Source: Bosea sp. NBC_00550 (lineage in GTDB: Bacteria > Pseudomonadota > Alphaproteobacteria > Rhizobiales > Beijerinckiaceae). From it: 64,000 nt of DNA. The notes below the pieces were generated by a model that did not search any database, was not told the origin of the DNA, and saw only the letters and a program-made list of their open reading frames with translations. The DNA lies in NCBI RefSeq assembly GCF_026020075.1, contig NZ_CP102772.1:868001-932000 (forward strand), read 5' to 3'. The position numbers and the translations under genes were made by a program. This document shows, piece by piece, positions 27,274 through 36,933 of the stretch. Numbering within the stretch: the first letter of the stretch is position 1; each line of letters starts with the position of its first letter.

Positions 27274-28077
27274 ATGGGTCTCTTCAAGCATTTCAGGGTT
27301 GCCGGCACTTTGCTGGCGCTGGGCGCCGGCATGCTGGCGGCAAGTCAGGCCTCGGCCCAGACGGTCACCGACATCATCAAGCGTGGCTCCGTCAAGATCG
27401 GCGTGCTGATCGGTGCGCCGCCCTATGGCTCGGTCGACTCGCAGGGCAATGCGATCGGCTACGATGCCGACGTCATCGCGCTGATCGGCAAATATCTCGG
27501 CGTCAAGGTCGAGATGGTGCAGCTCACCCCGCCGGCCCGTATCCCGGCGCTGGAGGCCAACAAGGTCGACTTCCTCGTTGCGACGCTCGCCCCGACGCCC
27601 GAGCGTGCCAAGGCGGTGATGTTCTCGATTCCCTATAGCGCCTTCCAGACCGGCATCTACGCCAAGAAGAACGTCGCCATCAAAACCTGGGACGACCTGA
27701 AGGGCAAGAAGGTCGGCGTCAACCGCGGCTCCAGCGTCGAGCGCGAGTTCACCAGCCGCGAGAAGGAACTGAACCTCACCATCCTGCGCTTCGAGGACGA
27801 TGCGACCACGATGCAGGCGCTCTTCTCCGGCCAGGTCGAGGCCATCGCCGGCCCCGACGCCCAGGCCAACGCGGCCATGAAGGCGCGCGGCGAGACTGAG
27901 ACCGAACTCAAATTCGTCTTCGGCATGCAGCCCAACTCGATGACGATGCGCAAGGACGCCTATGAGCTGCGCCAGTGGCTCAACAACTTCATCTACTACG
28001 TGAAGCAGAACGGCGAACTTGATGCGATCGCCCAGAAATGGGTCGGCAGCCCGCTGCCCCCGCTGCCGACCTTCTGA
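27274..28077 (+). CDS. ABC transporter substrate-binding protein, polar amino acid type
   Basis: A 267-residue SBP_bac_3-type protein with a signal peptide cleaved after ASA (about residue 28). The domain starts VKIGVLIGAPPYGSVDSQGN, the family's open-binding-site motif, and includes IGYDADVIALIGKYLGVKVE and the GKKVGVNRGSSVEREF hinge region. The family usually binds polar amino acids or opines. With sugar-acid enzymes as neighbours an acidic compound is also possible. Confidence 0.9.
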   Translation: MGLFKHFRVAGTLLALGAGMLAASQASAQTVTDIIKRGSVKIGVLIGAPPYGSVDSQGNAIGYDADVIALIGKYLGVKVEMVQLTPPARIPALEANKVDFLVATLAPTPERAKAVMFSIPYSAFQTGIYAKKNVAIKTWDDLKGKKVGVNRGSSVEREFTSREKELNLTILRFEDDATTMQALFSGQVEAIAGPDAQANAAMKARGETETELKFVFGMQPNSMTMRKDAYELRQWLNNFIYYVKQNGELDAIAQKWVGSPLPPLPTF

Positions 28078-28089
28078 TCCTACGCTCGA

Positions 28090-28115
28090 GCCGGCGCGCG
28101 TTCCAGCGCGCCGGC
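28090..28115 (+). promoter_or_regulatory. stem-loop after binding-protein gene
   Basis: GCCGGCGCGC (28090-28099) and GCGCGCCGGC (28106-28115) form a perfect 10-bp GC stem with a 6-base loop, 13 bases after the binding-protein stop. No T-run follows. The location suggests a 3'-stabilising or partial-terminating structure that lets the binding protein be made in excess over the permeases. Confidence 0.65.
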
Positions 28116-28152
28116 GATCCCTCTCGACCTCCAGGGCCGAAGGAGCGCGCCG

Positions 28153-28845
28153 TTGCTCTTCCAAGACGTCTTTTCCAGATGGCCGATGATCCTGAACGGG
28201 GTCATGCTGACGATCGCGCTGTCCTTCATCGCGATCGGCCTCGGCCTCGTACTTGCCACGCTCATGACCGCGCTTCGCAGCCTCGCGGGCAGTTGGGCCG
28301 GCTACCTCGTCGATGCCTATGTCGAGCTGATGCGCAATACGCCCTTCCTGGTCCAGCTCTTCATGATCTTCTTCGGATTGCCTCAGATCGGCATCCGCAT
28401 GAACGGTCTCGAGGCCTCGATCCTGGCGATGACGCTCAACCTTGCCGCCTACGCGACCGAGATCATTCGCGCGGGCGTCGACTCCATCCACAAGTCGCAG
28501 ATCGAGGCCGGCATGGCGCTGGCGATGACCAAGCGCCAGGTCCTGCAATATGTGATCCTGCAGCCGGCTTTCGCGCGTGTCTGGCCGGCGCTGTCGAGCC
28601 AGTTCGTGCTGATGATGCTGGCGTCCAGCATCTGCTCCTTCGTCTCGGTGCAGGAGCTCTCCGGCACGGCCGCGATCATCGAGCAGGATACCTTCCGCAG
28701 TTTCGAGACCTACATCGTCGTCACCGTGATCTATCTGGTGCTGGCGCTCTCGCTGAAGCTGTTCCTGAACTGGCTCGGCCGGAAGCTCTTTCCGCAGGTC
28801 TCGGGCCTCGCGCGCATCACCGAAGCGCATGGGGAGGCCGCCTGA
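28153..28845 (+). CDS. polar amino acid type ABC permease, subunit 1
   Basis: A 230-residue HisM/GlnP-type permease (PF00528) starting at a TTG with AAGGAG about 8 bases upstream. It contains the typical ELMRNTPFLVQLFMIFFGLP after the second membrane span and the EAA loop (EAGMALAMTKRQVLQYVILQ) that contacts the ATPase. The stop overlaps the next permease start (TGATG). Together with the next gene it forms the heterodimeric channel. Confidence 0.9.
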   Translation: MLFQDVFSRWPMILNGVMLTIALSFIAIGLGLVLATLMTALRSLAGSWAGYLVDAYVELMRNTPFLVQLFMIFFGLPQIGIRMNGLEASILAMTLNLAAYATEIIRAGVDSIHKSQIEAGMALAMTKRQVLQYVILQPAFARVWPALSSQFVLMMLASSICSFVSVQELSGTAAIIEQDTFRSFETYIVVTVIYLVLALSLKLFLNWLGRKLFPQVSGLARITEAHGEAA

Positions 28846-29498
28846 TGCAGACCTTCGGTTGGCCAGAGGCCTATTTCATCCTGCGTTCCGCCGGCTGGAC
28901 GCTGGCGCTCACGGCAATAGCCTTCTTCATCGGCAGCATCCTCGGCGGCGCCTTCGCGATCATGCGCCTGTCCCGGGTCAAGCTGCTGCGCCAGTTCGCG
29001 GCCGGCTACATCCTGGTCGTCCAGTCGATCCCCGTCCTCATGGTGCTGTTCATGAGCTATTACGGGCTTTCGGCTGTTGGCATCGAATTGCCGCCTTTCT
29101 TCGCGGCCTCGGCCTCGCTGTCGATCTACGTCTCGGCCTATCTCGCCGAGATCTGGCGCGGCTCGATCGAATCCGTGCCGCGTCAGCAATGGGAGGCCTC
29201 CGCCTCGCTGGCGCTGACCACGCCGCAGCAGTACCGCTACATCATCCTGCCGCAGGCGATCCGGATCTCGCTGCCGCCGACGGTCGGCTTCCTCGTCCAG
29301 CTCGTGAAGAACACCTCGATCGTCCAGGTCGTCGGCTTCGTCGACCTCATGCGTGCCGGCATGCTGGTCAACAACGCGACCTATCAGGCCTTCCAGATAT
29401 TCACCCTGGTGGGCGCGATCTATTTCGCGATCTGTTTCCCGCTGTCCCGGCTCAGCCGCCATCTCGAAAAGGTGATGAATGCCAGCCGTTCTCATTGA
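28845..29498 (+). CDS. polar amino acid type ABC permease, subunit 2
   Basis: A 217-residue HisQ/GlnP-type permease. It shows QSIPVLMVLFMSYYG after the second span and the EAA-loop EASASLALTTPQQYRYIILPQ. The chosen ATG overlaps the upstream stop by one base. Its 3' end overlaps the ATPase gene by 20 bases in a different frame, indicating tight coupling. Confidence 0.9.
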   Translation: MQTFGWPEAYFILRSAGWTLALTAIAFFIGSILGGAFAIMRLSRVKLLRQFAAGYILVVQSIPVLMVLFMSYYGLSAVGIELPPFFAASASLSIYVSAYLAEIWRGSIESVPRQQWEASASLALTTPQQYRYIILPQAIRISLPPTVGFLVQLVKNTSIVQVVGFVDLMRAGMLVNNATYQAFQIFTLVGAIYFAICFPLSRLSRHLEKVMNASRSH

Positions 29499-30210
29499 AG
29501 ACGTCCACAAGCGCTTTGGCTCGCTGGAGGTGCTGAAAGGCGTCTCGCTCAGCGTCGAGACAGGGCAGGTCGTCGCCATCATCGGCCGCTCCGGCTCGGG
29601 CAAATCGACGCTGCTGCGCTGCATCAACGGGCTCGAGACCTTCCATGCCGGCAAGATCGAGGTCGCCGGCCACACGACAACGCAGGACCCGACCAAGCTG
29701 CGCGAATTGCGCAAGGATGTCGGCATCGTCTTCCAGAGCTACAACCTGTTCCCGCACCTGACGGTCGGCCAGAACATCATGCTCTCGCCGCGCATCACCA
29801 AGAACGTCTCCCAGGCGGCGGCGCTCGCACTGGCCAAGGACGTGCTCGCGCAGGTCGGACTCTCCGAGAAGTTCGACAGCTACCCCGACAACCTCTCCGG
29901 CGGCCAGCAGCAGCGTGTCGCCATCGCCCGCTCGCTGGCGATGAAGCCGAAGGTGATGCTCTTCGACGAGGTCACCTCGGCGCTCGACCCGGAGCTGACC
30001 GGCGAGGTGCTGATCGTCATGGAGAAGCTCGCCAAGGGTGGCATGACCATGCTGCTCGTCACCCACGAGATGAACTTCGCCCGGACCGTGGCCGACACCA
30101 CGGTGTTCATGCATCAGGGGAAAATCTGGGAGCAGGGGGCGTCGAAGGCGCTGTTCGCAACCCCCCAGACCGCTGAGCTGGCGAACTTCGTCAGGGCTGG
30201 CGCTCATTGA
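29479..30210 (+). CDS. polar amino acid type ABC ATPase
   Basis: A 243-residue GlnQ/HisP-type ATPase: Walker A GRSGSGKST (about 35-43), Q-loop VFQSYNLFPHLTV, signature LSGGQQQRVAIARSL, Walker B VMLFDEVTSALDPEL and switch region VTHEMNFA. The order binding protein, permease, permease, ATPase completes a one-substrate importer. Confidence 0.92.
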   Translation: MPAVLIEDVHKRFGSLEVLKGVSLSVETGQVVAIIGRSGSGKSTLLRCINGLETFHAGKIEVAGHTTTQDPTKLRELRKDVGIVFQSYNLFPHLTVGQNIMLSPRITKNVSQAAALALAKDVLAQVGLSEKFDSYPDNLSGGQQQRVAIARSLAMKPKVMLFDEVTSALDPELTGEVLIVMEKLAKGGMTMLLVTHEMNFARTVADTTVFMHQGKIWEQGASKALFATPQTAELANFVRAGAH

Positions 30211-30739
30211 GCGTCTTCGCTCCGCGTCGATGATTTGGCTCGGACCCTGGCGGAGCACAAACGATTCTGCTTCCGCAATGCGAAGGTGGATATTCCATAG
30301 GTGAGCTTCGAGCGTCCGCTTTCGGACGACGGCTCGATGGCGGCTGTTGGCGCCACTGCGCTTGCCACCTGATCGGGCGCAACGCCCCGGTTGGCAGTTC
30401 GCGTTGAGCCGCGGCGCATTGCTTCGATCTGGCTTGCGCAAGCCAGACATGTGTCGATGGCCTGAAAAGCCCTGATGCGCGCAACATCCTGGCCTGCCTG
30501 CTTATTCAGACGGGCGCGTTCCCCGGGCTCTTCGCCGATCGAATTCTTGTCGATGTTGAATGGTCCGGCGAAGCGGTGCTCGCGCTTCGGCCGGTCGAGA
30601 TGCGCAGCTACAAGCCGCAGATGGGCGCCGCACAGCATGTAGCGACGGCCACGTCTCGACGATATTGCGCTCGCCCTCAAATTGGTTCAACATTGGCTGA
30701 AATTGATCCGCATTGGCTGGACAAGGAATGCGACGGGCC
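30211..30739. other. intergenic region, no convincing gene; phased repeats at its end
   Basis: 529 bases between the ATPase gene and the next enolase-superfamily gene. The minus strand has a long open frame (about 30204-30680) but it overlaps the preceding gene, has no recognisable motif and lacks a good start, so I do not call it. The final 60 bases are a probable control region (separate entry). Confidence 0.4.
30681..30716 (+). promoter_or_regulatory. helically phased ATTGG direct repeats upstream of the racemase-like gene
   Basis: ATTGG occurs at 30681, 30692 and 30712, with ATTGA at 30702, so four copies are stepped by 11, 10 and 10 bases, one helical turn each. They end 24 bases before the ATG at 30740. 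The same element recurs at 37759-37795 upstream of the ThDP-enzyme gene, flanking the GntR gene of this island. Such same-face arrays suit cooperative regulator binding. Confidence 0.5.
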
Positions 30740-31873
30740 ATGATCATCGAAGACATCGCGTTCATCCCCTTGCAGGCGCAACTTCCCCCCGGTCGCAGCT
30801 ATGGAATGGCGAAGTCGCTCGCGAGCGCCCGGGCCACGACCCTGGTCCGCCTGCGCCTGTCGGACGGAACAGAAGGCGTCGGCGAATGCTGGGGCATGCC
30901 CACGGTAAATCTCGCCATGCTGCCGCTGGTCAAGGGCTACCTGCTCGGGAGTCACGTGCTCGACATCGAGCATGTCTTCTCGCAGATGCTGGCTCGCCAT
31001 TACCATTTCGGCGTCCAGGGGCCCATGACCTGGAGCATTTCCGGCATCGACATGGCCGCCAAGGATGCGGCGGGCAAGGCGCTGGGCCTGCCGGTTCACC
31101 GCTTGATCGGCGGCAAACAGGCTTCCCAGGTGCCGATCTATGCGTCTGGCGGTTACCTGACGGAGAATAGCGAGCGCGATTTCGAGCCGCAGATCGAAGC
31201 GATGGCGAAGGCGGGCCATCGCTCGATCAAGATCAAGATCGGCGTGTCGCCGGCCAGCGACGAGCAGCGTGTCGCTGCGGCGCGCCAGATTCTCGGCCCC
31301 GATGTCGAGATACTGGTCGACATCAACTCCAACTACACCCTCGATCTCGCGCGCGAGAGCATCGGCCGGCTCGTTCCCCACGGCATAGGCTGGGTCGAAG
31401 AGCCGCTCGCGCCTCAGGATTTCGCCGGCTATGAGGCGCTCCATCGCTGGAGTCCGGTCCCGATCGCCACGGGCGAGGCCCTCTACACCGCCTTCGACTT
31501 CAAACGCCTGATCGATCGGCGTGCTGTCGATGTCGTGCAGCCGGATCTCTCGCTCTGCGGTGGTTTCTGGCAGGGCCGTCAGATCGCCCAGCTCGCGATG
31601 ATGGAGCATTTGCGCCTGTCGCCCCATGTCTGGGGCACGGGGGTCGGTTTGGCGGCGGCGGTGCATTTCGTCGCGTCGCTGCCGGTCTATCCCCATGGAG
31701 GCAATGTCCCGCGGCCGACGCTGGTCGAATATGATCTGGGCGACAACCCGTTGCGGGATTCAATCCTGGTCGATCCGCTCAAGCAGGTCGATGGCGTCAT
31801 CGCCGTGCCCGACGCGCCCGGCCTCGGTATCGAGATCGACTGGAATGCGGTGGATCGCCATGTCCTTCGTTGA
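30740..31873 (+). CDS. mandelate racemase-subgroup enolase-superfamily enzyme
   Basis: A 377-residue protein with the complete subgroup machinery: K164-x-K166 (IKIKIG), metal ligands Asp194 (VDINSN), Glu220 (WVEEPL) and Glu246 (TGEAL), the Asp269 position in QPDLSLCGG and His296 in SPHVWGTG. These enzymes abstract a proton alpha to a carboxylate to racemise, dehydrate or cycloisomerise. The ATG at 30740 was chosen over one at 30728 because of spacing from AAGGA; both are possible. Its 3' end overlaps the epimerase gene by 14 bases. The substrate is unknown. Confidence 0.86.
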   Translation: MIIEDIAFIPLQAQLPPGRSYGMAKSLASARATTLVRLRLSDGTEGVGECWGMPTVNLAMLPLVKGYLLGSHVLDIEHVFSQMLARHYHFGVQGPMTWSISGIDMAAKDAAGKALGLPVHRLIGGKQASQVPIYASGGYLTENSERDFEPQIEAMAKAGHRSIKIKIGVSPASDEQRVAAARQILGPDVEILVDINSNYTLDLARESIGRLVPHGIGWVEEPLAPQDFAGYEALHRWSPVPIATGEALYTAFDFKRLIDRRAVDVVQPDLSLCGGFWQGRQIAQLAMMEHLRLSPHVWGTGVGLAAAVHFVASLPVYPHGGNVPRPTLVEYDLGDNPLRDSILVDPLKQVDGVIAVPDAPGLGIEIDWNAVDRHVLR

Positions 31874-32870
31874 TGCAGTCGAACCCGAGTCCACTGAGCT
31901 GGCGTCGAGGCCTGGCAGCGCCGGCACCGTGCTTGTCGCTGGCGGACTGGGCTTTGTCGGGTCTCATGTCGTCCGCGCCCTGATCCGTGCTGGGTATGCC
32001 CCGGTTCTGTTCGGGCCAGCCATGGCCGAGGATCGGCTTGCCGATGTCGCGGGCCGCTATCAGGTGTTCGAGGGCTCCATCGGCGATCGCGAGGCTCTCG
32101 ACGCGGCCTTTGCCCGGTTCAAGCCGACGCAGGTGGTATCCTGCGTGGCGCATAGCGTCGGCAAGCAGGGACTGATGCGCGCCGGGGAAGCCGAGGCCGA
32201 TGCCGCATTCGAGATCAATGTCGCCGGTCACGGCCGGCTCGTCGAGGCCGCGTGCCACGCTGGCGTGAACCGCATCGTCTGGACCGGTTCCGCCGTGGTG
32301 TATGGCCCCGCATCTGCCTATGCGACCACGCATGTCAACGAAGACGATGTCTCGGCTCCGACCACCGTCTACGGCGTGACGAAGCAGATGGCGGAGGTGC
32401 TTTCCGAGTTCCTGATGCGCCGGCACGGCGTCGAGATCGTCAGCATGCGCCTGCCGCTGATCCTCGGCCCCGGGCTCTGGTATCAAGGCGCCGCGAGTTC
32501 GATCTCCGAGGTCTTTGCGGCGGCACGCGAAGGGCGCCCGGCGCATGTGACGTTTCACGACCACCCCGTCGACCTGATGCATGTCGTCGACGCGGCGGCG
32601 GCGATGCTGACGGCGCTGCGCCATAGCGGGCCGGTCCGGCCGGCCTATAACATCAAGGGGTTCGAGGCGAGCATCCTCGACATCATCGAGGCCGTCCGGG
32701 CGAGGCGACCGGGGGTCGAGATCGGGTTCGAGCGCATCGAGCCGGCACTGCTGTTGCCGCTGAGCGACGGCAGTCGGTTCGTGTCCGAGACCGGCTTCGG
32801 ACCGCGCTACGACCTTGACGGCCTCGTCGAAGATCTTCTCGCGCCAATTCCGGGACAAGCCCATGATTGA
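31860..32870 (+). CDS. NAD-dependent epimerase/dehydratase (extended SDR)
   Basis: A 336-residue extended short-chain dehydrogenase. The Rossmann motif VAGGLGFVGSHVVRALI begins near residue 24, WTGSAVVYGP supplies the catalytic Ser region, and Y-x-x-x-K is in TTVYGVTKQMAEVL. It overlaps the racemase-like gene upstream and the RidA gene downstream, so the three are one translation-coupled set. The family oxidises or epimerises sugar derivatives, often nucleotide-linked, but in this context a free sugar acid or lactone is equally plausible. Confidence 0.83.
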   Translation: MSFVDAVEPESTELASRPGSAGTVLVAGGLGFVGSHVVRALIRAGYAPVLFGPAMAEDRLADVAGRYQVFEGSIGDREALDAAFARFKPTQVVSCVAHSVGKQGLMRAGEAEADAAFEINVAGHGRLVEAACHAGVNRIVWTGSAVVYGPASAYATTHVNEDDVSAPTTVYGVTKQMAEVLSEFLMRRHGVEIVSMRLPLILGPGLWYQGAASSISEVFAAAREGRPAHVTFHDHPVDLMHVVDAAAAMLTALRHSGPVRPAYNIKGFEASILDIIEAVRARRPGVEIGFERIEPALLLPLSDGSRFVSETGFGPRYDLDGLVEDLLAPIPGQAHD

Positions 32871-33321
32871 CCAGCGTCTTGCCGAGCTCGGTATCGAGCT
32901 GCCGGAGGCTGCCTCGCCTTCGTTCAACTACGTACCGGTGACGCTGCACCGGGGCGTCGCCTATGTCGCGGGTCAGCTTCCCAAGGTTGACGGCGAGGTC
33001 AAGGTCAGAGGCAAGGCCGGCGCCGGGGTCTCGCTTGAAGCCGCTCGCGCCGAGGCGCGTATCTGTATCCTGCAGGGACTGGCCTGCTTGAAGCAGGCGT
33101 TGGGCAGCCTCGATCGGATCGAACGCGTCCTGAAGGTGACGGGCTTCGTCGCGTCGGCTCCCGGCTTCAACGACCAGCCGAAGGTTCTCGACGCCGCCTC
33201 CGACCTGCTCGGCGAAATCCTGGGCGAGGCCGGCCGCCACGCGCGCTCTGCCGTCGGGGTTGCCGAACTGCCGCGCGATGCGGCCGTCGAGATCGAGCTG
33301 GTAGTGGCCTATCGCGACTGA
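32863..33321 (+). CDS. RidA/YjgF family protein
   Basis: A 152-residue member of the longer RidA subgroup (YjgF/YER057c/UK114-like). Features are the opening ASPSFNYVPVTLHRGVAYVAGQLP and the C-terminal HARSAVGVAELPRDAAVEIELV, where the conserved Arg (R in HARSAVG) binds the carboxylate of imine intermediates in RidA proteins. It overlaps the epimerase gene by 8 bases. RidA proteins hydrolyse enamine/imine intermediates, so a nitrogen-containing substrate or a PLP step may be part of this pathway. Confidence 0.87.
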   Translation: MIDQRLAELGIELPEAASPSFNYVPVTLHRGVAYVAGQLPKVDGEVKVRGKAGAGVSLEAARAEARICILQGLACLKQALGSLDRIERVLKVTGFVASAPGFNDQPKVLDAASDLLGEILGEAGRHARSAVGVAELPRDAAVEIELVVAYRD

Positions 33322-33412
33322 GCTTCTCGACATGGGGTACCGGCCAACGGGCGCCCGGCCATCCCAGGATCTCAGCAGATCCGAACCGGAGCCCGGTGAG
33401 GGGAAAACAACA

Positions 33413-35008
33413 ATGTCGGATTCGGATCTCTTTGGCGGCGTCGACCGCCGCAGCCTGCTGCTGGCCCTCGGAGGATTTATTGCCACGGCGACCTTCGCCG
33501 GTTCGGCCGCCGCGGCCGAACTCTACGGGCCGAAGCCCACGGGCGCGAAGACGGGTGGAACCCTCAACATGGGTCTGCTCGTCGAGCCTCCGGGACTCGA
33601 CCCTTTTCATCAGGCGGCCGATGCGCGCATCCGGCTGACGGTGTTGATCTATCAGGGGCTGTTCTACGAAAGCCCCGACGGCACCGCCATGCCGCTGCTC
33701 GCCGAAGGTTTCGACCTGTCTGCCGACCGGCTGGTCTATACCGTGCGCCTGCGCAAGGGCGTGAAGTTCCATGGCGGCCAGACGATGACCGCGAAGGACG
33801 TCGCCTACAGTTACAACTATATTCGGGACCCGAAGAACGGCTCGCCCGGGGCCGGCGATTTCGCCATGATCACGGCGATCGACGCCGTCGATGACGCGAC
33901 GGTCAAGATCACGATCTCGGCGCCCAACGCGGCACTGCCGATGACGCTCGGCAACAAATACGGCGGCGTCGTCCCGGCCGGTTATTTCGATGCGGCCGAT
34001 GCGAAAACCAAGCTGAACCAGACGAGCGTCGGCACCGGGCCGTTCAAGCTGGCCGAGTTCAAGCCCAACAGCAATGCCACCCTGGTCCGCAACCCGGATT
34101 ACTGGGAGCCGGGCGTTCCTTATCTCGACCGGATCAACTTCATCTTCGTTCCGAATGCTGCGAGCCTGCTCGTCGGCCTGCGCAACAAGCGCATCGACAT
34201 CGCGACGCTGAGCCGCCCGCAGGACGTCAAGCAGGTCGAAGGTGTGGCCGGGCTCGTTGTCGAGCGGAAGCCGTCCTTCAACCAGAAGGCCATCGATCTC
34301 GGTGCCGAGCTCAAGCCGCTCGACGATGAACGCGTTCGCCGCGCCATCGCCTTGGCGGTGGACAAGGACGAGATCATGCGCGCTTCGATCGGCGGGCTCG
34401 GCAACGTGATCGGCACCATGGTCGCCGGCATGCAGGAGAGCTGGGGCGCGCCGCTCGACAAGCTGCCAAACCAAAAGCTCGACATCGCCGCCGCCAAGAA
34501 GCTGCTGGCCGAGGCCGGCCATCCCGACGGGTTCGATCTCACCCTGACCTCGATCATCGGCTACGACTGGATGGACGCCGCCAGTGTGATCCTGCGTGAG
34601 CAGCTCGCCAAGATCGGCATCAGACTCTCGATCCAGCGCGTCGAGCTGGGCGTCTGGGTCAAGAATTTCCAGTCGAAGCAGATGGGCTTCACCTTCAACG
34701 ACTGGGCGACGGTTCCGGACCCGAACCTGCTGTTCTACCGGCACTTCCACAAGGCGCCGAAAGGCGCCGATTTCCGCAACTGGAAGAATGACGAAGCCAG
34801 CAAGCTGCTCGACGAGGGGCGTGCCGAGAGCGATCCGGCAAAGCGCCGTGAGATCTATACACGCTATCAGCAGGTGATGGCCGAAAGCGTGCCGACGATC
34901 ATGCTGTTTTCGGCCGACCATGTCGTCGTCAGGGGCGAAAGGGTGCACAACTACGATCAGCATCCCACCGGCTGGTATTACGGCCTGGCGCGCGCCTGGG
35001 TCGGCTGA
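33413..35008 (+). CDS. peptide/nickel-type ABC substrate-binding protein
   Basis: A 531-residue SBP_bac_5 family protein. The N-terminus (VDRRSLLLALGGFIATATFAG) carries a twin-arginine followed by a hydrophobic stretch, so export may be by Tat. The mature part shows GGTLNMGLLVEPPGLDPFHQ and the family signature KDVAYSYNYIRDPKNGS, VRLRKGVKFHGGQ. The ATG at 33413 follows GAGGGG. The ligand could be an oligopeptide, opine or glycoside; the RidA and ThDP-enzyme neighbours do not settle it. Confidence 0.88.
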   Translation: MSDSDLFGGVDRRSLLLALGGFIATATFAGSAAAAELYGPKPTGAKTGGTLNMGLLVEPPGLDPFHQAADARIRLTVLIYQGLFYESPDGTAMPLLAEGFDLSADRLVYTVRLRKGVKFHGGQTMTAKDVAYSYNYIRDPKNGSPGAGDFAMITAIDAVDDATVKITISAPNAALPMTLGNKYGGVVPAGYFDAADAKTKLNQTSVGTGPFKLAEFKPNSNATLVRNPDYWEPGVPYLDRINFIFVPNAASLLVGLRNKRIDIATLSRPQDVKQVEGVAGLVVERKPSFNQKAIDLGAELKPLDDERVRRAIALAVDKDEIMRASIGGLGNVIGTMVAGMQESWGAPLDKLPNQKLDIAAAKKLLAEAGHPDGFDLTLTSIIGYDWMDAASVILREQLAKIGIRLSIQRVELGVWVKNFQSKQMGFTFNDWATVPDPNLLFYRHFHKAPKGADFRNWKNDEASKLLDEGRAESDPAKRREIYTRYQQVMAESVPTIMLFSADHVVVRGERVHNYDQHPTGWYYGLARAWVG

Positions 35009-35047
35009 TCCCGCCCGCATCCGGCGCCGCATGGCGTCGCCTGCAGC

Positions 35048-35076
35048 GCCGGCGCGATCTCCAACTTCGCGCCGGC
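35048..35076 (+). promoter_or_regulatory. stem-loop after binding-protein gene
   Basis: GCCGGCGCGA (35048-35057) pairs exactly with TCGCGCCGGC (35067-35076) around a 9-base loop, 39 bases after the binding-protein stop and before the permease genes. The following CATTCTTCCTGTCTT is pyrimidine-rich but not a T-run. The left arm shares its first nine bases with the stem-loop at 28090, though the transporters are unrelated. Confidence 0.62.
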
Positions 35077-35108
35077 CATTCTTCCTGTCTTGAAATCCGC
35101 GGAGTCCG

Positions 35109-36053
35109 ATGGGCGCTTATCTCGCAAAACGACTGGCAGCCTCTGCCGTCACGGCGCTGCTGGCGTCGATGGTGGTGTTCCTGCTGGTGCGGTCGGTGCC
35201 CGGTGACGTGGTCGGCCAGATGCTCGGCCAAACCAGCGATCCGATCGCGACCAAGGCACTGCGCGAGTTCTTCGGCCTCGATCAACCGGTCTGGCGGCAA
35301 TATCTCGGCTGGCTCGGGCATGTCCTCACCGGCGATTTCGGCACCAGCTGGACGCGCGGGCAGCCCGTCCTCGGCATGATCGGCTCGGCGCTCGCGGTAA
35401 CCGTTCAGCTGGCCTTCGCCACCCTCATTCTGGCGACGCTGATCGGCGTCCCGCTCGGCATTCTCTCCGCCATCTACGAAGGCCGCGCGCTCGACCGCGC
35501 GGTCCAGGCCTTCAATCTGCTCGGCCTGGCCGCGCCGGTGTTCTGGATCGGTCTCATGCTGCTGGTCGGCATGTCGGCCGGCTTCGATTGGTCGCCCCCG
35601 CTGATGTATGTGCCACCGACCGAAGCTTTGGGCGAAAACCTTTCGATGATCGCCCTCCCGGTGCTGAGCCTCGCTTTGCTGCAGGCTGCCGCCTACAGCC
35701 AGTTCGTGCGGCAGAGCATCGTCTCCGCCCTCGGGCAGGACTATGTGCGGACCGCGACCGCCAAGGGCGTCCCCACGCGGACCATCTTCTTCACCCATCT
35801 GCTGCGCAACATCGCGATTCCGCTGGTGACGTTCATGGGCCTGATCCTCATCCAGATTCTGGGGGGTGCCGTCATCATCGAGAGCCTGTTCGCGCTGCCG
35901 GGACTCGGCAGGTTGTTGCTGTCGTCGATCGAGACGCGGGACTATCCCGTGCTGCAGGCCGGGCTGCTGGTCGTGGTCGTGGTGGCCATGCTGGTCAATC
36001 TGCTTGTCGATCTCTCCTACCGGATCATCGATCCACGCGTCCGGCTGGGTTAG
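35109..36053 (+). CDS. peptide-type ABC permease, DppB family
   Basis: A 314-residue DppB/OppB permease. It has the characteristic N-terminus MGAYLAKRLAASAVTALLAS, the periplasmic segment LRVFFGLDQPV-like (REFFGLDQPVWRQYLGWLG), TSWTRGQPV, and the EAA loop DYVRTATAKGVPTRTIFFTH. Six membrane spans are expected. DppC follows after 6 bases, but no ATPase gene follows it. Confidence 0.9.
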   Translation: MGAYLAKRLAASAVTALLASMVVFLLVRSVPGDVVGQMLGQTSDPIATKALREFFGLDQPVWRQYLGWLGHVLTGDFGTSWTRGQPVLGMIGSALAVTVQLAFATLILATLIGVPLGILSAIYEGRALDRAVQAFNLLGLAAPVFWIGLMLLVGMSAGFDWSPPLMYVPPTEALGENLSMIALPVLSLALLQAAAYSQFVRQSIVSALGQDYVRTATAKGVPTRTIFFTHLLRNIAIPLVTFMGLILIQILGGAVIIESLFALPGLGRLLLSSIETRDYPVLQAGLLVVVVVAMLVNLLVDLSYRIIDPRVRLG

Positions 36054-36059
36054 TCCGAC

Positions 36060-36920
<861 letters not shown>

Positions 36921-36933
36921 ACCAGCCGGGGCG

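Noticed and set aside
30204..30680. Leftward open frame of 158 codons in the gap before 30740
   Set aside because: Overlaps the end of the ATPase gene, no motif, no good start; possibly a decayed remnant, but nothing supports that.
35048..35076. Rho-independent terminator after the peptide-type binding protein
   Set aside because: Strong stem but no T-run after it, and permease genes of the same system follow in the same direction.
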